NCBI RefSeq assembly: GCF_031082405.1
Contig: NZ_JAVHJU010000002.1
Span: 152,080 to 216,079, forward strand
DNA length: 64,000 nucleotides
Reading direction: 5' to 3'
Source of the DNA: Amycolatopsis sp. A133
GTDB lineage: Bacteria > Actinomycetota > Actinomycetes > Mycobacteriales > Pseudonocardiaceae
Below, piece after piece: positions 43,417 to 52,089 of this stretch (positions are counted from its first letter, which is position 1; each line of letters starts with the position of its first letter). Under the pieces are notes generated by a model. That model was not told the origin of the DNA, did not search any database, and worked only from the letters and a program-made list of their open reading frames with translations. Position numbers and translations under genes: made by a program.

Positions 43417-44652
43417 ATGAACGTAACACGGGAGCGGGCCGCGGCTGTCCTGGCCGGCAACTGGCTCGGCTCGTCGACCGTGCCCTCGCGTTCGCTCTAC
43501 CCCCACCAGTGGAGCTGGGACTCCGCCTTCATCGCCTTCGGCCTGCGCCACCTGTCGCCCGGGCGCGCGCGGCGCGAGCTGCTGACGCTGTTCTCCGCGC
43601 AGTGGCCCGACGGCCGCGTGCCGCACATCGTGTTCGACCCGGGCACGCCGCCCGAGGCGTACTTCCCGGGCCCGTCCTTCTGGCGGGCCGGGCGGACGTC
43701 GGGCCTGGTCCAGCCGCCGGTGCACGCCCGTGCGGTGCTCGCGGTGCACGAAGCCGCGCCCGACCACGCCTTCCTCGCCGCGCTGTACCCGAAGCTCGTG
43801 GCCTGGCACGACTACCTGCGGACCCGCCGCGACGCGGGCGGGCGCGGGCTGGTGGCGATCGTGCACCCGTGGGAATCCGGCATGGACAACAGCCCGGCCT
43901 GGGACGGTCCGCTTTCGCGCGTCACGCCCGCCACCGGGTTCGTCCGCCGCGACCTGACGCACGGCGAGGCCGGCGACCGGCCGAGCGACGACGACTACGG
44001 CCGGTACGTCCGGCTCGCCACCGCTTACCGGGACAGCGGCTACCGCGCCCCCGGGGACTTCGTCGTCGAAGACCCCGGTTTCAACGCCTTGCTGGCCGAC
44101 GCCGAGCTGGCGCTGGCCGAGATCGCCGAGGAACTCGGCCTGCCCTCGGGCGCGCACCGCGAAGCCGCGGCACGCGTCGAGAAGGCGTTGCAGGAAACGC
44201 TGTGGGAGAACGGCTTCTTCTTCGCCCGCGACGTCCACACCGGCGCGCTGATCCGCGAGCACACCTGCGCGGGCCTGCTGCCGCTGGTGCTGCCGGACCT
44301 GGCGGTCGCGCCGGCCCTGCTGGCCACCGCGACCGGCCCGCGCTTCGGGCTCGGCCGGGTGCACGGCGTCCCGAGTTACGACCTGACCGCGCCGGGCTTC
44401 GACCCGGGCCGCTACTGGCGGGGGCCGTCGTGGTCCAACGTCGGCTGGCTGGTCCGGCGAGGGCTGCTCGGCCACGGTGAGCACGCCCTCGCCGAGCGCT
44501 TGCGGGACGACCTCGTCGAGACCGCCTTCGGGACCGGCTTCGCCGAGTACTGCGACCCGCTGACCGGCACCGGCCACGGCACCCGCTCGTTCAGCTGGAC
44601 CGCGGCCCTGACCGTCGACCTCCTGACCGCTCAGCCCGCCGCGGTCGCGTAG
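43417..44652 (+). CDS. Cytosolic (alpha/alpha)6-barrel glycosidase, GH63/trehalase-like
   Basis: A 411-residue glycoside hydrolase without a signal peptide. The core pattern HQWSWDSAFIAFGLRHLSPG, WPDGRVPHIVFDP, GLVQPPVHARAVL, HPWESGMDNSPAWDGPL and FDPGRYWRGPSWSNVGWLV belongs to the GH63 / mannosyl- or glucosylglycerate hydrolase type. Candidate catalytic residues are the Asp in WESGMDNSP and a C-terminal Glu near FAEYCDP. It would cleave an imported alpha-glycoside or a compatible solute. Leaderless translation is predicted, and the ROK regulator is divergent. Confidence 0.85.
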   Translation: MNVTRERAAAVLAGNWLGSSTVPSRSLYPHQWSWDSAFIAFGLRHLSPGRARRELLTLFSAQWPDGRVPHIVFDPGTPPEAYFPGPSFWRAGRTSGLVQPPVHARAVLAVHEAAPDHAFLAALYPKLVAWHDYLRTRRDAGGRGLVAIVHPWESGMDNSPAWDGPLSRVTPATGFVRRDLTHGEAGDRPSDDDYGRYVRLATAYRDSGYRAPGDFVVEDPGFNALLADAELALAEIAEELGLPSGAHREAAARVEKALQETLWENGFFFARDVHTGALIREHTCAGLLPLVLPDLAVAPALLATATGPRFGLGRVHGVPSYDLTAPGFDPGRYWRGPSWSNVGWLVRRGLLGHGEHALAERLRDDLVETAFGTGFAEYCDPLTGTGHGTRSFSWTAALTVDLLTAQPAAVA

Positions 44653-46403
44653 GCCGAGCCCAGCCAGGTCTCGTCGATCCGCAGCCGCTTGTAGCGTGAA
44701 CTGTCGCTCGAGGCCGCGTACGTGCTCGTCACCTGGAGCCGCACGTACCGGGCCGTCACCGCGGAAAGGTCGACGAACCGGACACCGCGGTGGCTCGGCA
44801 GCGTCCCGGACTTGACGGCACTGCCCCAGTCCTTGCCGTCATCCGACACGAACACCTTGTACGCCTTGATCCGCGCCGACTGTTCGGTGTCCGAGCGGGC
44901 GTAGCCGACCGAGTCCTCGCGCTGGTTGACCCCGAGGTACTGCACCTTCTTCGCTGCTCCGAGGTCGTAGTCCAGGTTGACCGGCAGCGTCTTGTTGTTG
45001 TCGAAGTAGGTGAGGTAACTGCCGTCGCTCGCCGACTGTCCACTGTGTCCACTCGCCGAAGCGCTCGCCTTGAGCGTCACGGTCTTCGGGTCGTACGTGC
45101 CGGCGCGGCCCGCCGTCTCGACCTTGAACACCGTGTCGTAGGGATCCCAGCCGGACAACCCGGTCAGCGTCAGGCTGCCGCCGCCCTGGGTGAAGGAGAT
45201 CGCCGCGCCGGTGCGCAGGTTCGTGACGCGGCGGATGCGGTAGCCGTTGTCGCGGATCTTCAGCGTCGACGTCGACGGCCTGGTCAGGACGTGCACGTAC
45301 TGCGTGTCGCCCTTGATGGTGATGACGCCGTGGGCGCCGTCGTTCCAGAAGCCCGGCTGCATGCCGCCGTACAGGTACCCGGCGCCTTCGGTGCCGCCGA
45401 GAGACTCCCAGATCGCGTCCAGGTAGGTCTTCGCGAAGTTGTTGAACCCCTCCTGGTTCGAGGGGAACCTGCCGTTCACCATGGCCGTTTCCGCCATCAG
45501 CGACTTGATCGACGAACCCGAGTTCGTGATGAGCCGGCCGATGTTCAGCATCTTGTTCACCGCCGAGTTCGACCCGCTGTACCACCACGCGCCGGTGTCG
45601 GGGAGCTTGAAGCACGCCTCGGTGAGCCGCGGCATCGCGGTGTACGTCGCCTGCGGGTAGTCGTACGACGGCGACATGCCGGTCTTCTGCTCGTTGCTGA
45701 TCGTGTCCATGATCGGCGTGTCTTCGTTGTTGTTGCTCAGCAGGTAGCCCGGACGCCGCTGGTAGATTTGCCGGTACAGGTCGTGCGACTCCCAGTAGGC
45801 GTTGTCGTTGTCGATCCAGAAGCCGCCGAGATCGGGGTAGTTGTTCATGACCTCGAAGAAGTTGTCGTAGCTGAACTGACCGAAGCCGTCCTGGCCGTCG
45901 AGGTTCACGGTCTTGCCCTTGTACTTCGAGTAGCCGGCGGAGTCGAGCCACTCGTGGCCGCCCTCGTCGTGCCACTGGGCGTCGTTGGTCATGTACAGGA
46001 TCACCTTGAGCCCACGCGGTTTCGCCGCGGCGATCAGCTCACCGAGGAAGTCCCGCTCGGTGGTGCAGCTGCCCGGGATCTCCGACGGCCAGGCCCGCGA
46101 GTAGCCGAGGCGGCTGTGGAAGGACGCGAGCACGAGGTACGACGCGTGCAGCTTCTCGGCCTCGGTGACCCAGTAGGCGGGACTCCACCCGCCGTCGGTG
46201 ATCGCCTTTTCCCAGGCGCTGCAACTGGTGTAGCCGGGTGAGGTGCGCATGCCCCAGTGCAGGAACAGCCCCGCTTGGCTGTCGCGCAGCCACTGCTGCG
46301 ACGGCTTCTGCAGGTCGGCCGAAGCCGGCGCGGTGAGGAGCCCGGACACCGCCAGCATCGCCGCGCACGCGACGAGCGCCCGGCGGAGGAACCTGTCTGC
46401 CAT
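44631..46403 (-). CDS. Secreted alpha-L-fucosidase, GH29, with C-terminal F5/8-type (CBM32-like) domain
   Basis: A 590-residue secreted enzyme. Signal peptide 1-~30 (RRALVACAAMLAVSGLLTAP, cut after ASA). The GH29 barrel has FLHWGMRTSPGYTSCSAW (substrate-pocket His/Trp), SYLVLASFHSRLG and GGFWIDNDNAYWE, where D198 is the candidate nucleophile. Residues about 445-590 are a discoidin-like domain (YARSDTEQSARIKAYKVFVS, RYVRLQVTST). The ATG at 46403 follows GGAGGTCGTC. It overlaps the glycosidase 3' end by 22 bp on the opposite strand. Fucose from rhamnogalacturonan side chains or xyloglucan is the likely product. Confidence 0.9.
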   Translation of the reverse strand: MADRFLRRALVACAAMLAVSGLLTAPASADLQKPSQQWLRDSQAGLFLHWGMRTSPGYTSCSAWEKAITDGGWSPAYWVTEAEKLHASYLVLASFHSRLGYSRAWPSEIPGSCTTERDFLGELIAAAKPRGLKVILYMTNDAQWHDEGGHEWLDSAGYSKYKGKTVNLDGQDGFGQFSYDNFFEVMNNYPDLGGFWIDNDNAYWESHDLYRQIYQRRPGYLLSNNNEDTPIMDTISNEQKTGMSPSYDYPQATYTAMPRLTEACFKLPDTGAWWYSGSNSAVNKMLNIGRLITNSGSSIKSLMAETAMVNGRFPSNQEGFNNFAKTYLDAIWESLGGTEGAGYLYGGMQPGFWNDGAHGVITIKGDTQYVHVLTRPSTSTLKIRDNGYRIRRVTNLRTGAAISFTQGGGSLTLTGLSGWDPYDTVFKVETAGRAGTYDPKTVTLKASASASGHSGQSASDGSYLTYFDNNKTLPVNLDYDLGAAKKVQYLGVNQREDSVGYARSDTEQSARIKAYKVFVSDDGKDWGSAVKSGTLPSHRGVRFVDLSAVTARYVRLQVTSTYAASSDSSRYKRLRIDETWLGSAYATAAG

Positions 46404-46754
46404 GACGACCTCCAGTGGTCTGGTCCACCCGGTGTGTACTCCTGGCGGCGACAAGCGGTCAAGGTTTTAGATCCGACCTTTCCGCGAAGTTTCGCTGGCC
46501 GGTACATCTTCATTGCCGCCGTTCGGGTTAAATATCTGATATATGACGCAAGAGATCCGATCTCTCTTGACGCCGTGTCCGGGAGGCGAGTAGATGTTTT
46601 CCCCGAGAGCGCTTTCGCTCCCAGACCATCGCTCCGGCGACACGGGCAGCACGCCGCGCCCCCCAGAGCTGGTCGGGATGCCGACGGACGGCGGATCGGC
46701 ATCCCGGCCACCCTTTCACCGCGTCGCGGGGCCAGTGCACGAAAGGGACGACGC
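46404..46754. promoter_or_regulatory. Divergent control region of the GH29 and GH105 genes
   Basis: A 351-bp, partly AT-rich region. AGAGATC-C-GATCTCT (46551-46565) is a perfect palindrome directly upstream of TTGACG (46567-46572), which with TAGATG (46591-46596, spacer 18) forms a rightward promoter for the GH105 gene. The core AGATCCGA recurs at 46469-46476, towards the fucosidase. An ATATCTGATATAT patch lies between. One regulator could thus control both genes. No coding region is seen. Confidence 0.6.
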
Positions 46755-47942
46755 ATGTCCGAACATCCCCTTCGCCCGACCCGGCGCGCGGTACTGGGCG
46801 GCACCCTCGGCGCCTTGGGCGCCCTCGCCGCGGCGGGTCCCCTCGCACGGGCGTCGGACCGGCTGCCCCCGATCGGCGGCGCCGCGCCGCCGCCGGACTG
46901 GTCCCGCGCGGTCATCGACTCGACGATGCAGCGCTACCCACCCGACAAGATCGGCGGCTGGGGCTACACGCTCGGCCTGTACCTCTACGGGCAGTACCTG
47001 TTCTACAAGCGCACCGGCGAGAAGAAGTACCTCGACTACATCATCGCCTGGTACGACCGCTTCATCACCGACAGCGGCATCTCGAACAGCTTCACCAACC
47101 TGGACTCGATGCGCTCGTGCCAGCTGCTGCCGCTGCTGCACGCGGAGACGGGCCGCAAGAAGTACCAGACGGCGGCCGACCAGCTGCGCAAGCGGTTCCC
47201 GTCCTACCCCCGCACGTCCGACGGCGGCATGTTCCACGCCACGAGCAAGGTCGGCCAGCTGTGGGGCGACGGCGTCTACATGGCCCAGCCGTTCCTGGCC
47301 CTCTACGGCGCGGCGTTCGGCGACGGGAGCTACTGCTTCGAAGAAGCGGCGAAGAACATCGCCGTGTACTTCGGCCACCTGCGCGAACCGGCGAAGGGCC
47401 TGCTGTACCACGCCTACGACGAGGACGGCTCCGAGTCGTGGGCGTCCGGGTCCGGCCACCACTCGAAGTACCACTGGGCCCGCGCGATCGGCTGGTTCGG
47501 CATGGCCACGATCGACGTCCTCGAGGTGCTGCCGGCCGACCACCCGCGGCGGCAGGCGCTGATCGACGTCGTCCGGTTCCTGGCCGCCGGTTACCAGCGC
47601 TACCAGGACCCCTCGACCGGCCGCTGGTACCAGGTGGTCGACCGCGGCGGGGACGCGAAGAACTGGCTGGAGACGTCGGCGTCGTCGATGTACACGTTCA
47701 CGCTGGCCCGCGGCGTCCAGCGCGGCTACCTGCCGTCGTCCTGCCAGGTGGTGGCGGATCGCGGGTACGCCGGTGTGCTGAAGAAGGTGTCACTCGGCTC
47801 GGACGGCCTGACGAACATCACCGACATCTGCGAAGGCACCAACGTCGGCGACCTGCCCTACTACTACGCCCGGGCCCGCAAGACCAACGACTTCCACGGC
47901 CTGGGCGCGTTCCTGATCATGAACGAGCAGTACTCGCACTGA
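46755..47942 (+). CDS. Exported GH105 unsaturated rhamnogalacturonyl hydrolase-like enzyme
   Basis: A 395-residue (alpha/alpha)6-barrel hydrolase. It has a Tat signal (RPTRRAVLGGTLGALGALAA). The YteR-like motif LWGDGVYMAQPFLALYG contains the candidate catalytic D172, followed by GLLYHAYDEDGSESWASGSG and YHWARAIGWFGMATIDVLEV. GH105 enzymes remove the unsaturated uronic acid left by rhamnogalacturonan lyases, producing rhamnose. The ATG at 46755 follows AAAGGGA; in-frame upstream sequence belongs to the promoter region. It fits with the neighbouring GH28 and GH29 genes. Confidence 0.88.
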   Translation: MSEHPLRPTRRAVLGGTLGALGALAAAGPLARASDRLPPIGGAAPPPDWSRAVIDSTMQRYPPDKIGGWGYTLGLYLYGQYLFYKRTGEKKYLDYIIAWYDRFITDSGISNSFTNLDSMRSCQLLPLLHAETGRKKYQTAADQLRKRFPSYPRTSDGGMFHATSKVGQLWGDGVYMAQPFLALYGAAFGDGSYCFEEAAKNIAVYFGHLREPAKGLLYHAYDEDGSESWASGSGHHSKYHWARAIGWFGMATIDVLEVLPADHPRRQALIDVVRFLAAGYQRYQDPSTGRWYQVVDRGGDAKNWLETSASSMYTFTLARGVQRGYLPSSCQVVADRGYAGVLKKVSLGSDGLTNITDICEGTNVGDLPYYYARARKTNDFHGLGAFLIMNEQYSH

Positions 47943-47958
47943 CTCCTCTCGCGCCGCA

Positions 47959-47992
47959 GAAGGGGCCCCGGCTCACCAGCCGGGGCCCCTTC
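47959..47992. terminator. Perfect 15-bp hairpin terminator
   Basis: GAAGGGGCCCCGGCT (47959-47973) pairs with AGCCGGGGCCCCTTC (47978-47992) with a CACC loop, 17 bp after the GH105 stop and convergent with the GH28 gene. Confidence 0.82.
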
Positions 47993-48008
47993 GTCACGTG
48001 CGGAAACC

Positions 48009-48100
48009 CGGACCTCGCGTGATCCGGGACGGAACTCGCGTGATTGGAGCCGGAACTCGCGAGTTACGGCCCTGATCACGCGAATTCCGGCTTCAATCAC
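48009..48100. repeat. Three tandem 21-bp units plus an inverted copy
   Basis: Units at 48009-48029, 48030-48050 and 48051-48071 start CGGAcCTCGCG or CGGAACTCGCG. The span 48040-48061 is complementary, with two differences, to 48079-48100 across a 17-base loop, giving a 22-bp cruciform. It fills the space between the GH105 terminator and the convergent GH28 gene. It looks like a dispersed intergenic repeat element, not a CRISPR, because the units are contiguous. Confidence 0.72.
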
Positions 48101-48118
48101 GTGGGATACGGGAAAGCG

Positions 48119-49600
48119 TCAGCAGGTCGAGGTGGAGCCGGAAGCGTCGATCCGCAGGGCGGAACCCGAGGTGGTGGCCGAGTTCTTGACGCAGTAGCCC
48201 GTCACCGACTGGAAGCCGACGTCGAAGGGGCTCTTCGTGCCCTTCTCCGCCGTGAAGTGGTCGAACGTGATGTCCGAACTGTTGTTGACGATGCTCGCTG
48301 GGCGGCCGTCGTCCTCGGCGAACTCCACCGAGCTGTCCACGAACCGGATGCCGGCCGCGTGGTGCAGGTACCAGCCGTACGACGGGCGCGTGCCGATGCT
48401 CTTCGGGTTGTAGTCCGTCGCCGTGTTGCTCGGCACGCCCGTGCCCATGGTGCCGTGGCCGCCGGGCACGGTGAGCTTCACGCCGGTGAACGTGACACCG
48501 GAGACGCGGTGGCCGCTGTCCGCGCCCCAGATCGTCGGGCTGAAGCTGCTGCCCGTGTGCGTGCCGGTCACGTTGTCGAACGTGATGCCGCTGATCGACC
48601 CGACGCCGGGGTTGTTCCCGCAGCGCTTGCGCGTGCCGATCTTCATCATGATCGGTGAATACGTCCCGGACATCGTGATGTCGCGGTAGTGGACGTCCGA
48701 AATCTTCGCGCCGTCCATCGAAACGATGCCGATACCGGATTTGTGGGCGCCGGTGATCGTGATGCCCGAGAAGTGGTAACCGGTGAAGTCGCCGCACGTC
48801 TCGGACCCGAACATCAGCGCGTTGCAGCAGACGGCCGACAGTTTTGCACCCGTCACCGTCACGTTCCCGTTCGGCAGTTTCGCGCCGAGCGCGTAGTCGC
48901 TCTTGAACACCAGTGCGTCGTCGTTCGCCGCGATGTTCGCGTTGGTGATCGTGACGTTGGTGGTGCTGATGATGTTCCAGCCGTCGCGGTCGCTCGCCGT
49001 GTCGATGGTCAGGTGGTCGGACCCGACGTTCGTGCAGCCGTTGATCAGCGCCGCGAAGTGGCCACCGCGGCGCAGCTTGATGCCGGACAGCGTCAGCCCG
49101 TCACACCGGGTGAGAGACAGGATCTTGTCCGCCTCGCCGGACTTCGGGTTGCCGGTGATGAGGTTGCCGCCCCCGTCGATCGTGCCGGCGCCGGTGAAAC
49201 CGATGTTCGTCAGCTTGTCGCCGGAGAACATCGCGTTGCGGAAGTGGCTGTGGCCGTAGTCCTGGTAGTCGTCCCACGGGTTCGGCTCGGGCTTGTCGTA
49301 GGTGTCCGCACCGGACCCGGTGATCGTCGCGCCCGCGTCGAGCTGGATCGTGACGTTGCTCTTGAGGTGGACGGTGTTCGCCGATTTGTAGGTGCCGGCA
49401 GCGAACCGGACGGTGCCGCCGCCCGCCGCGGCGGCCGCGGTGATCGCCTTGTCGATGGCGGCGGAATCGTTGGCCGACCCGTTTCCCTTGGCGCCATAGT
49501 CCCGCACGTCGTAACCGCCGCCGGGTGCGGCGGAGGTGACGCCGGCGCCGGCCACCACCAGTCCCGCCACCGCGCAGGAGATCAGCAAGAATTTTTTCAC
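48119..49600 (-). CDS. Secreted GH28 polygalacturonase/rhamnogalacturonase-like enzyme
   Basis: A 493-residue right-handed parallel beta-helix hydrolase of pectin. Signal peptide 1-~24 (VKKFLLISCAVAGLVVAGAG, cut after TSA). The N-terminal pectate-lyase-like motif is YDVRDYGAKGNGSANDSAAI. The GH28 catalytic pair is D227-D228 in NIAANDDALVFKSD; GSETCGDFTG and SGIGIVSMDG continue the active-site strands. The GTG at 49600 is preferred because AAGGCGG is well placed; an ATG at 49618 is possible but lacks one. It complements the GH105 and GH29 genes in pectin backbone breakdown. Confidence 0.88.
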   Translation of the reverse strand: MKKFLLISCAVAGLVVAGAGVTSAAPGGGYDVRDYGAKGNGSANDSAAIDKAITAAAAAGGGTVRFAAGTYKSANTVHLKSNVTIQLDAGATITGSGADTYDKPEPNPWDDYQDYGHSHFRNAMFSGDKLTNIGFTGAGTIDGGGNLITGNPKSGEADKILSLTRCDGLTLSGIKLRRGGHFAALINGCTNVGSDHLTIDTASDRDGWNIISTTNVTITNANIAANDDALVFKSDYALGAKLPNGNVTVTGAKLSAVCCNALMFGSETCGDFTGYHFSGITITGAHKSGIGIVSMDGAKISDVHYRDITMSGTYSPIMMKIGTRKRCGNNPGVGSISGITFDNVTGTHTGSSFSPTIWGADSGHRVSGVTFTGVKLTVPGGHGTMGTGVPSNTATDYNPKSIGTRPSYGWYLHHAAGIRFVDSSVEFAEDDGRPASIVNNSSDITFDHFTAEKGTKSPFDVGFQSVTGYCVKNSATTSGSALRIDASGSTSTC

Positions 49601-49844
49601 CGGGGACCGCCTTGTCATGGAATCGAAGAATCTCGGCATGACGGCGGAACAGCCAGATTACGAGCGAAGCGAACCGGATGTCAAGATCGCCGGGATCGGA
49701 GGACCCGCGCCACCCCCAGTAGGACGCGGGTCCCCCGTGGCTCGGGGGTGTCCATTCAGGATTCGGGCAGTTTACCTTCGCCCGGCCTACGGACCCTGTG
49801 CGTTTTTCATGGTCCGGGCCATGAATGCGTCATGATCGGCGCGG

Positions 49845-50471
49845 TCACGGGAACCCTACGCCGGACGACAGCAGCGTGAACGCCCGTTCGGCCGCCGCCA
49901 GCGCCTCCGGGTGGCGCCGGCGGGCGGGGACGCCGGCCACGATCGCGTCCATGTTCGCCGTGGCCAGCGTCCGCCGGACCGCCGCGATCTGCGCCGCCGC
50001 GAGGCTCGCGTCCGGGGCGGGAACGCCGGCCTCGGCGAGCGCGGCGGCCAGCGCCGCCTCCCCCGCGGCGGCGAACTCCGTCAGCCGCGCGGCCAGCGCC
50101 GGCGTGCCGGTGACCAGCCGGAACACCGCGACGACCTCGGGGAGGTCGCACAGCCCGGTCACCGGTTCCCGCTCCTCGAGCCCGCGCACGAACGCCTCCC
50201 GCAACGCGGACAGGGGCCCCTGGTCCGGGCGGCGGGCGCGGACGACGTCCGCCGCGTCGGTCTCGTGGTCGGCGAACCGGTGCAGCACGAGGTCCTCCTT
50301 GGCCGGGAAGTAGGCGAAGAGCGTCCGCTTGGACACCTCGGCCACCCGCGCCACCTCGGCGACCCCGACGGCGTCGAACCCGCGCTCGAGGAAGAGCCCG
50401 ATCGCCGCCGCCGAGATCGCCGCCCGCGTGCGGAGCTTCTTGCGCTCCCGCAGGCCCAGTTCGTCGTTCAC
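49845..50471 (-). CDS. TetR family transcriptional regulator
   Basis: A 208-residue TetR repressor. The HTH is AAAIGLFLERGFDAVGVAEV, then VSKRTLFAYFPAKEDLVLHR; the C-terminal part is Ala-rich, and its layout resembles the MftR/AcrR-like group. The GTG start at 50471 lies 16 bp after the phoD stop on the same strand, so it may be cotranscribed with the SH3-protein and phoD genes as well as having its own promoter. Target unknown. Confidence 0.88.
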   Translation of the reverse strand: MNDELGLRERKKLRTRAAISAAAIGLFLERGFDAVGVAEVARVAEVSKRTLFAYFPAKEDLVLHRFADHETDAADVVRARRPDQGPLSALREAFVRGLEEREPVTGLCDLPEVVAVFRLVTGTPALAARLTEFAAAGEAALAAALAEAGVPAPDASLAAAQIAAVRRTLATANMDAIVAGVPARRRHPEALAAAERAFTLLSSGVGFP

Positions 50472-50487
50472 GTCACGCAGCGTAGCT

Positions 50488-52059
50488 TCAGACCTTCTGC
50501 AGGCCGGGCTTCCCCGCTTGCACCACGTAGCTGACGTCGTTCTTGATCACCACCGCCGCCGGGTCGTAGACGCTGGTGTCGGACGTCGTCATGAAGTCGG
50601 CCCGCGTCTGCGACGGCGTGGTCGTGACGCGGACGTAGCCGCGCTCGCCCTTGCAGTACTTGACGTGCGGGTTGTTCGCGTACCAGGCGGCGCTGGGTGC
50701 CCCGGCGGTGTCGCTGTTGCTCGTCACCGACGTCGTGACCAGCTCCGAGCCGATGACCGGGTCGCTGTGGTCGAAGTAGTCGAGCCGCAGGTCGGCGGCC
50801 CAGTGCCGGTGGACGTCCCCGGTGAGCACAACCGGGTTGGCGACCTTGCGGTCGACCCAGCCCTGCTGGATCCGGTTGCGGGAGGCCTCGTAACCCTGCC
50901 AGGAGTCGTTGCTCTCGCAGGTGGCCTTGTTGCCGTCGGCGTCACGCGTGGCGAAGAAGACCTGCTGGCCGAGGAAGTCCCAGGTGGCGGGGTGCGACTC
51001 GAACTGCTTGAGCAGCCACGCCTCCTCCGTGCTGCCCAGGATGCTGCGCGAGGTGCTGCGCATGTCGGTGCAGGCCGGACCGGCGTCGCCGGCGGGGTCG
51101 GGCACCTGGGCGCTGCGGTACTGGCGTGTGTCGAGCATGTGGAACCGGGCCAGGTTGCCCCACATCAGCTGCCGGTACAGCTGGATCGACGCGCCGTTGG
51201 GCTTGGCCGTCGAGCGGATCGGGGTGTTCTCGTAGAAGGCCTGGAACCCGGCGGCCTTGCGCGCGGCCGTGGCGGGCGCGGTGGTGCCGTTCCAGTTGTT
51301 CATGACCTCGTGGTCGTCGAACACCACGACCCAGGGCGCGATCGCGTGCGCGGCCTGCAGGTCGGCGTCGGTCTTGTGCTGGGCGTGGCGGGCGCGGTAC
51401 TGCGCGAGCGTGGTGACGTCCTCGGTGAAGGCGAGGCTGCGCGGGTTGCGCTCCTGCGCGGTCCGGCCGGACTTCTTCTCGTAGATGTAGTCGCCGAGGA
51501 ACAGCACCAGGTCCGGGTCGTCGGCCACGATGCCCTTGTACGCGTGGTAGTAGCCCTCCTCCCAGTGCTGGCAGGAGCTGAAGCAGTACTTGAGCTGGTT
51601 GACCGCGGCACCGGCGGCGGGCGCGGTGCGCGTCCGGCCGACCGGGGAGATGTAGCCGGAACTCTTGAACCGGTAGAAGTACTCGCGCGCCGGCTGCAGC
51701 CCCACCGGTTCGATGTGGACGCTGTGCCCGGACGCGCTGACCGCGTTCACCGAACCCCGCTGCACGATCGAGCCGAACGCCTCGTCGTTCGCGATCTCCC
51801 AGTCGACCGCGTACGTGGCGTCCGGCATGCCGCCGAAGCCGTCCGGGGTGAGCGGCGCCGGTGCCAGCCGCGTCCACAGCACGACGCTGTCGGGCAGCGG
51901 ATCGCCGGAGGCGACGCCGAGCTGGAAGGGATCGCGGACGGCGGGGGCGGCGGCCGTGGTGCGGGCGTTCGCCCACGACGGCAGCGCCGCCGAAGCCGCG
52001 GTGGCGGTGACCGCGGCGAGCCCGCCGAGGAGCACCTTGCGCCGGTTGACCTGACCCAT
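50488..52059 (-). CDS. phoD: Tat-exported alkaline phosphatase D / phosphodiesterase
   Basis: A 523-residue PhoD-family enzyme that releases phosphate from extracellular esters or teichoic-acid-like polymers. Tat signal with NRRKVLLGGLAAVTATAASA, cut near ANA. The N-terminal PhoD_N beta-domain has FQLGVASGDPLPDSVVLWTR. The metallophosphatase part has CFSSCQHWEEGYY, FLGDYIYEKKSG, DDHEVMNNWNGT and LTGDVHRHWAADL, the metal-binding segments. It starts 30 bp after the stop of the SH3-protein gene, so both are one transcript. No obvious separate PHO box fits in that gap. Confidence 0.94.
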   Translation of the reverse strand: MGQVNRRKVLLGGLAAVTATAASAALPSWANARTTAAAPAVRDPFQLGVASGDPLPDSVVLWTRLAPAPLTPDGFGGMPDATYAVDWEIANDEAFGSIVQRGSVNAVSASGHSVHIEPVGLQPAREYFYRFKSSGYISPVGRTRTAPAAGAAVNQLKYCFSSCQHWEEGYYHAYKGIVADDPDLVLFLGDYIYEKKSGRTAQERNPRSLAFTEDVTTLAQYRARHAQHKTDADLQAAHAIAPWVVVFDDHEVMNNWNGTTAPATAARKAAGFQAFYENTPIRSTAKPNGASIQLYRQLMWGNLARFHMLDTRQYRSAQVPDPAGDAGPACTDMRSTSRSILGSTEEAWLLKQFESHPATWDFLGQQVFFATRDADGNKATCESNDSWQGYEASRNRIQQGWVDRKVANPVVLTGDVHRHWAADLRLDYFDHSDPVIGSELVTTSVTSNSDTAGAPSAAWYANNPHVKYCKGERGYVRVTTTPSQTRADFMTTSDTSVYDPAAVVIKNDVSYVVQAGKPGLQKV

Positions 52060-52089
52060 GGGAAAGCCCTTTCTCGTGGTGGACGCGCC

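Noticed and set aside
48009..48071. The tandem 21-bp repeats as a CRISPR array
   Set aside because: Units are contiguous, with no spacers between them, and no cas genes are nearby.
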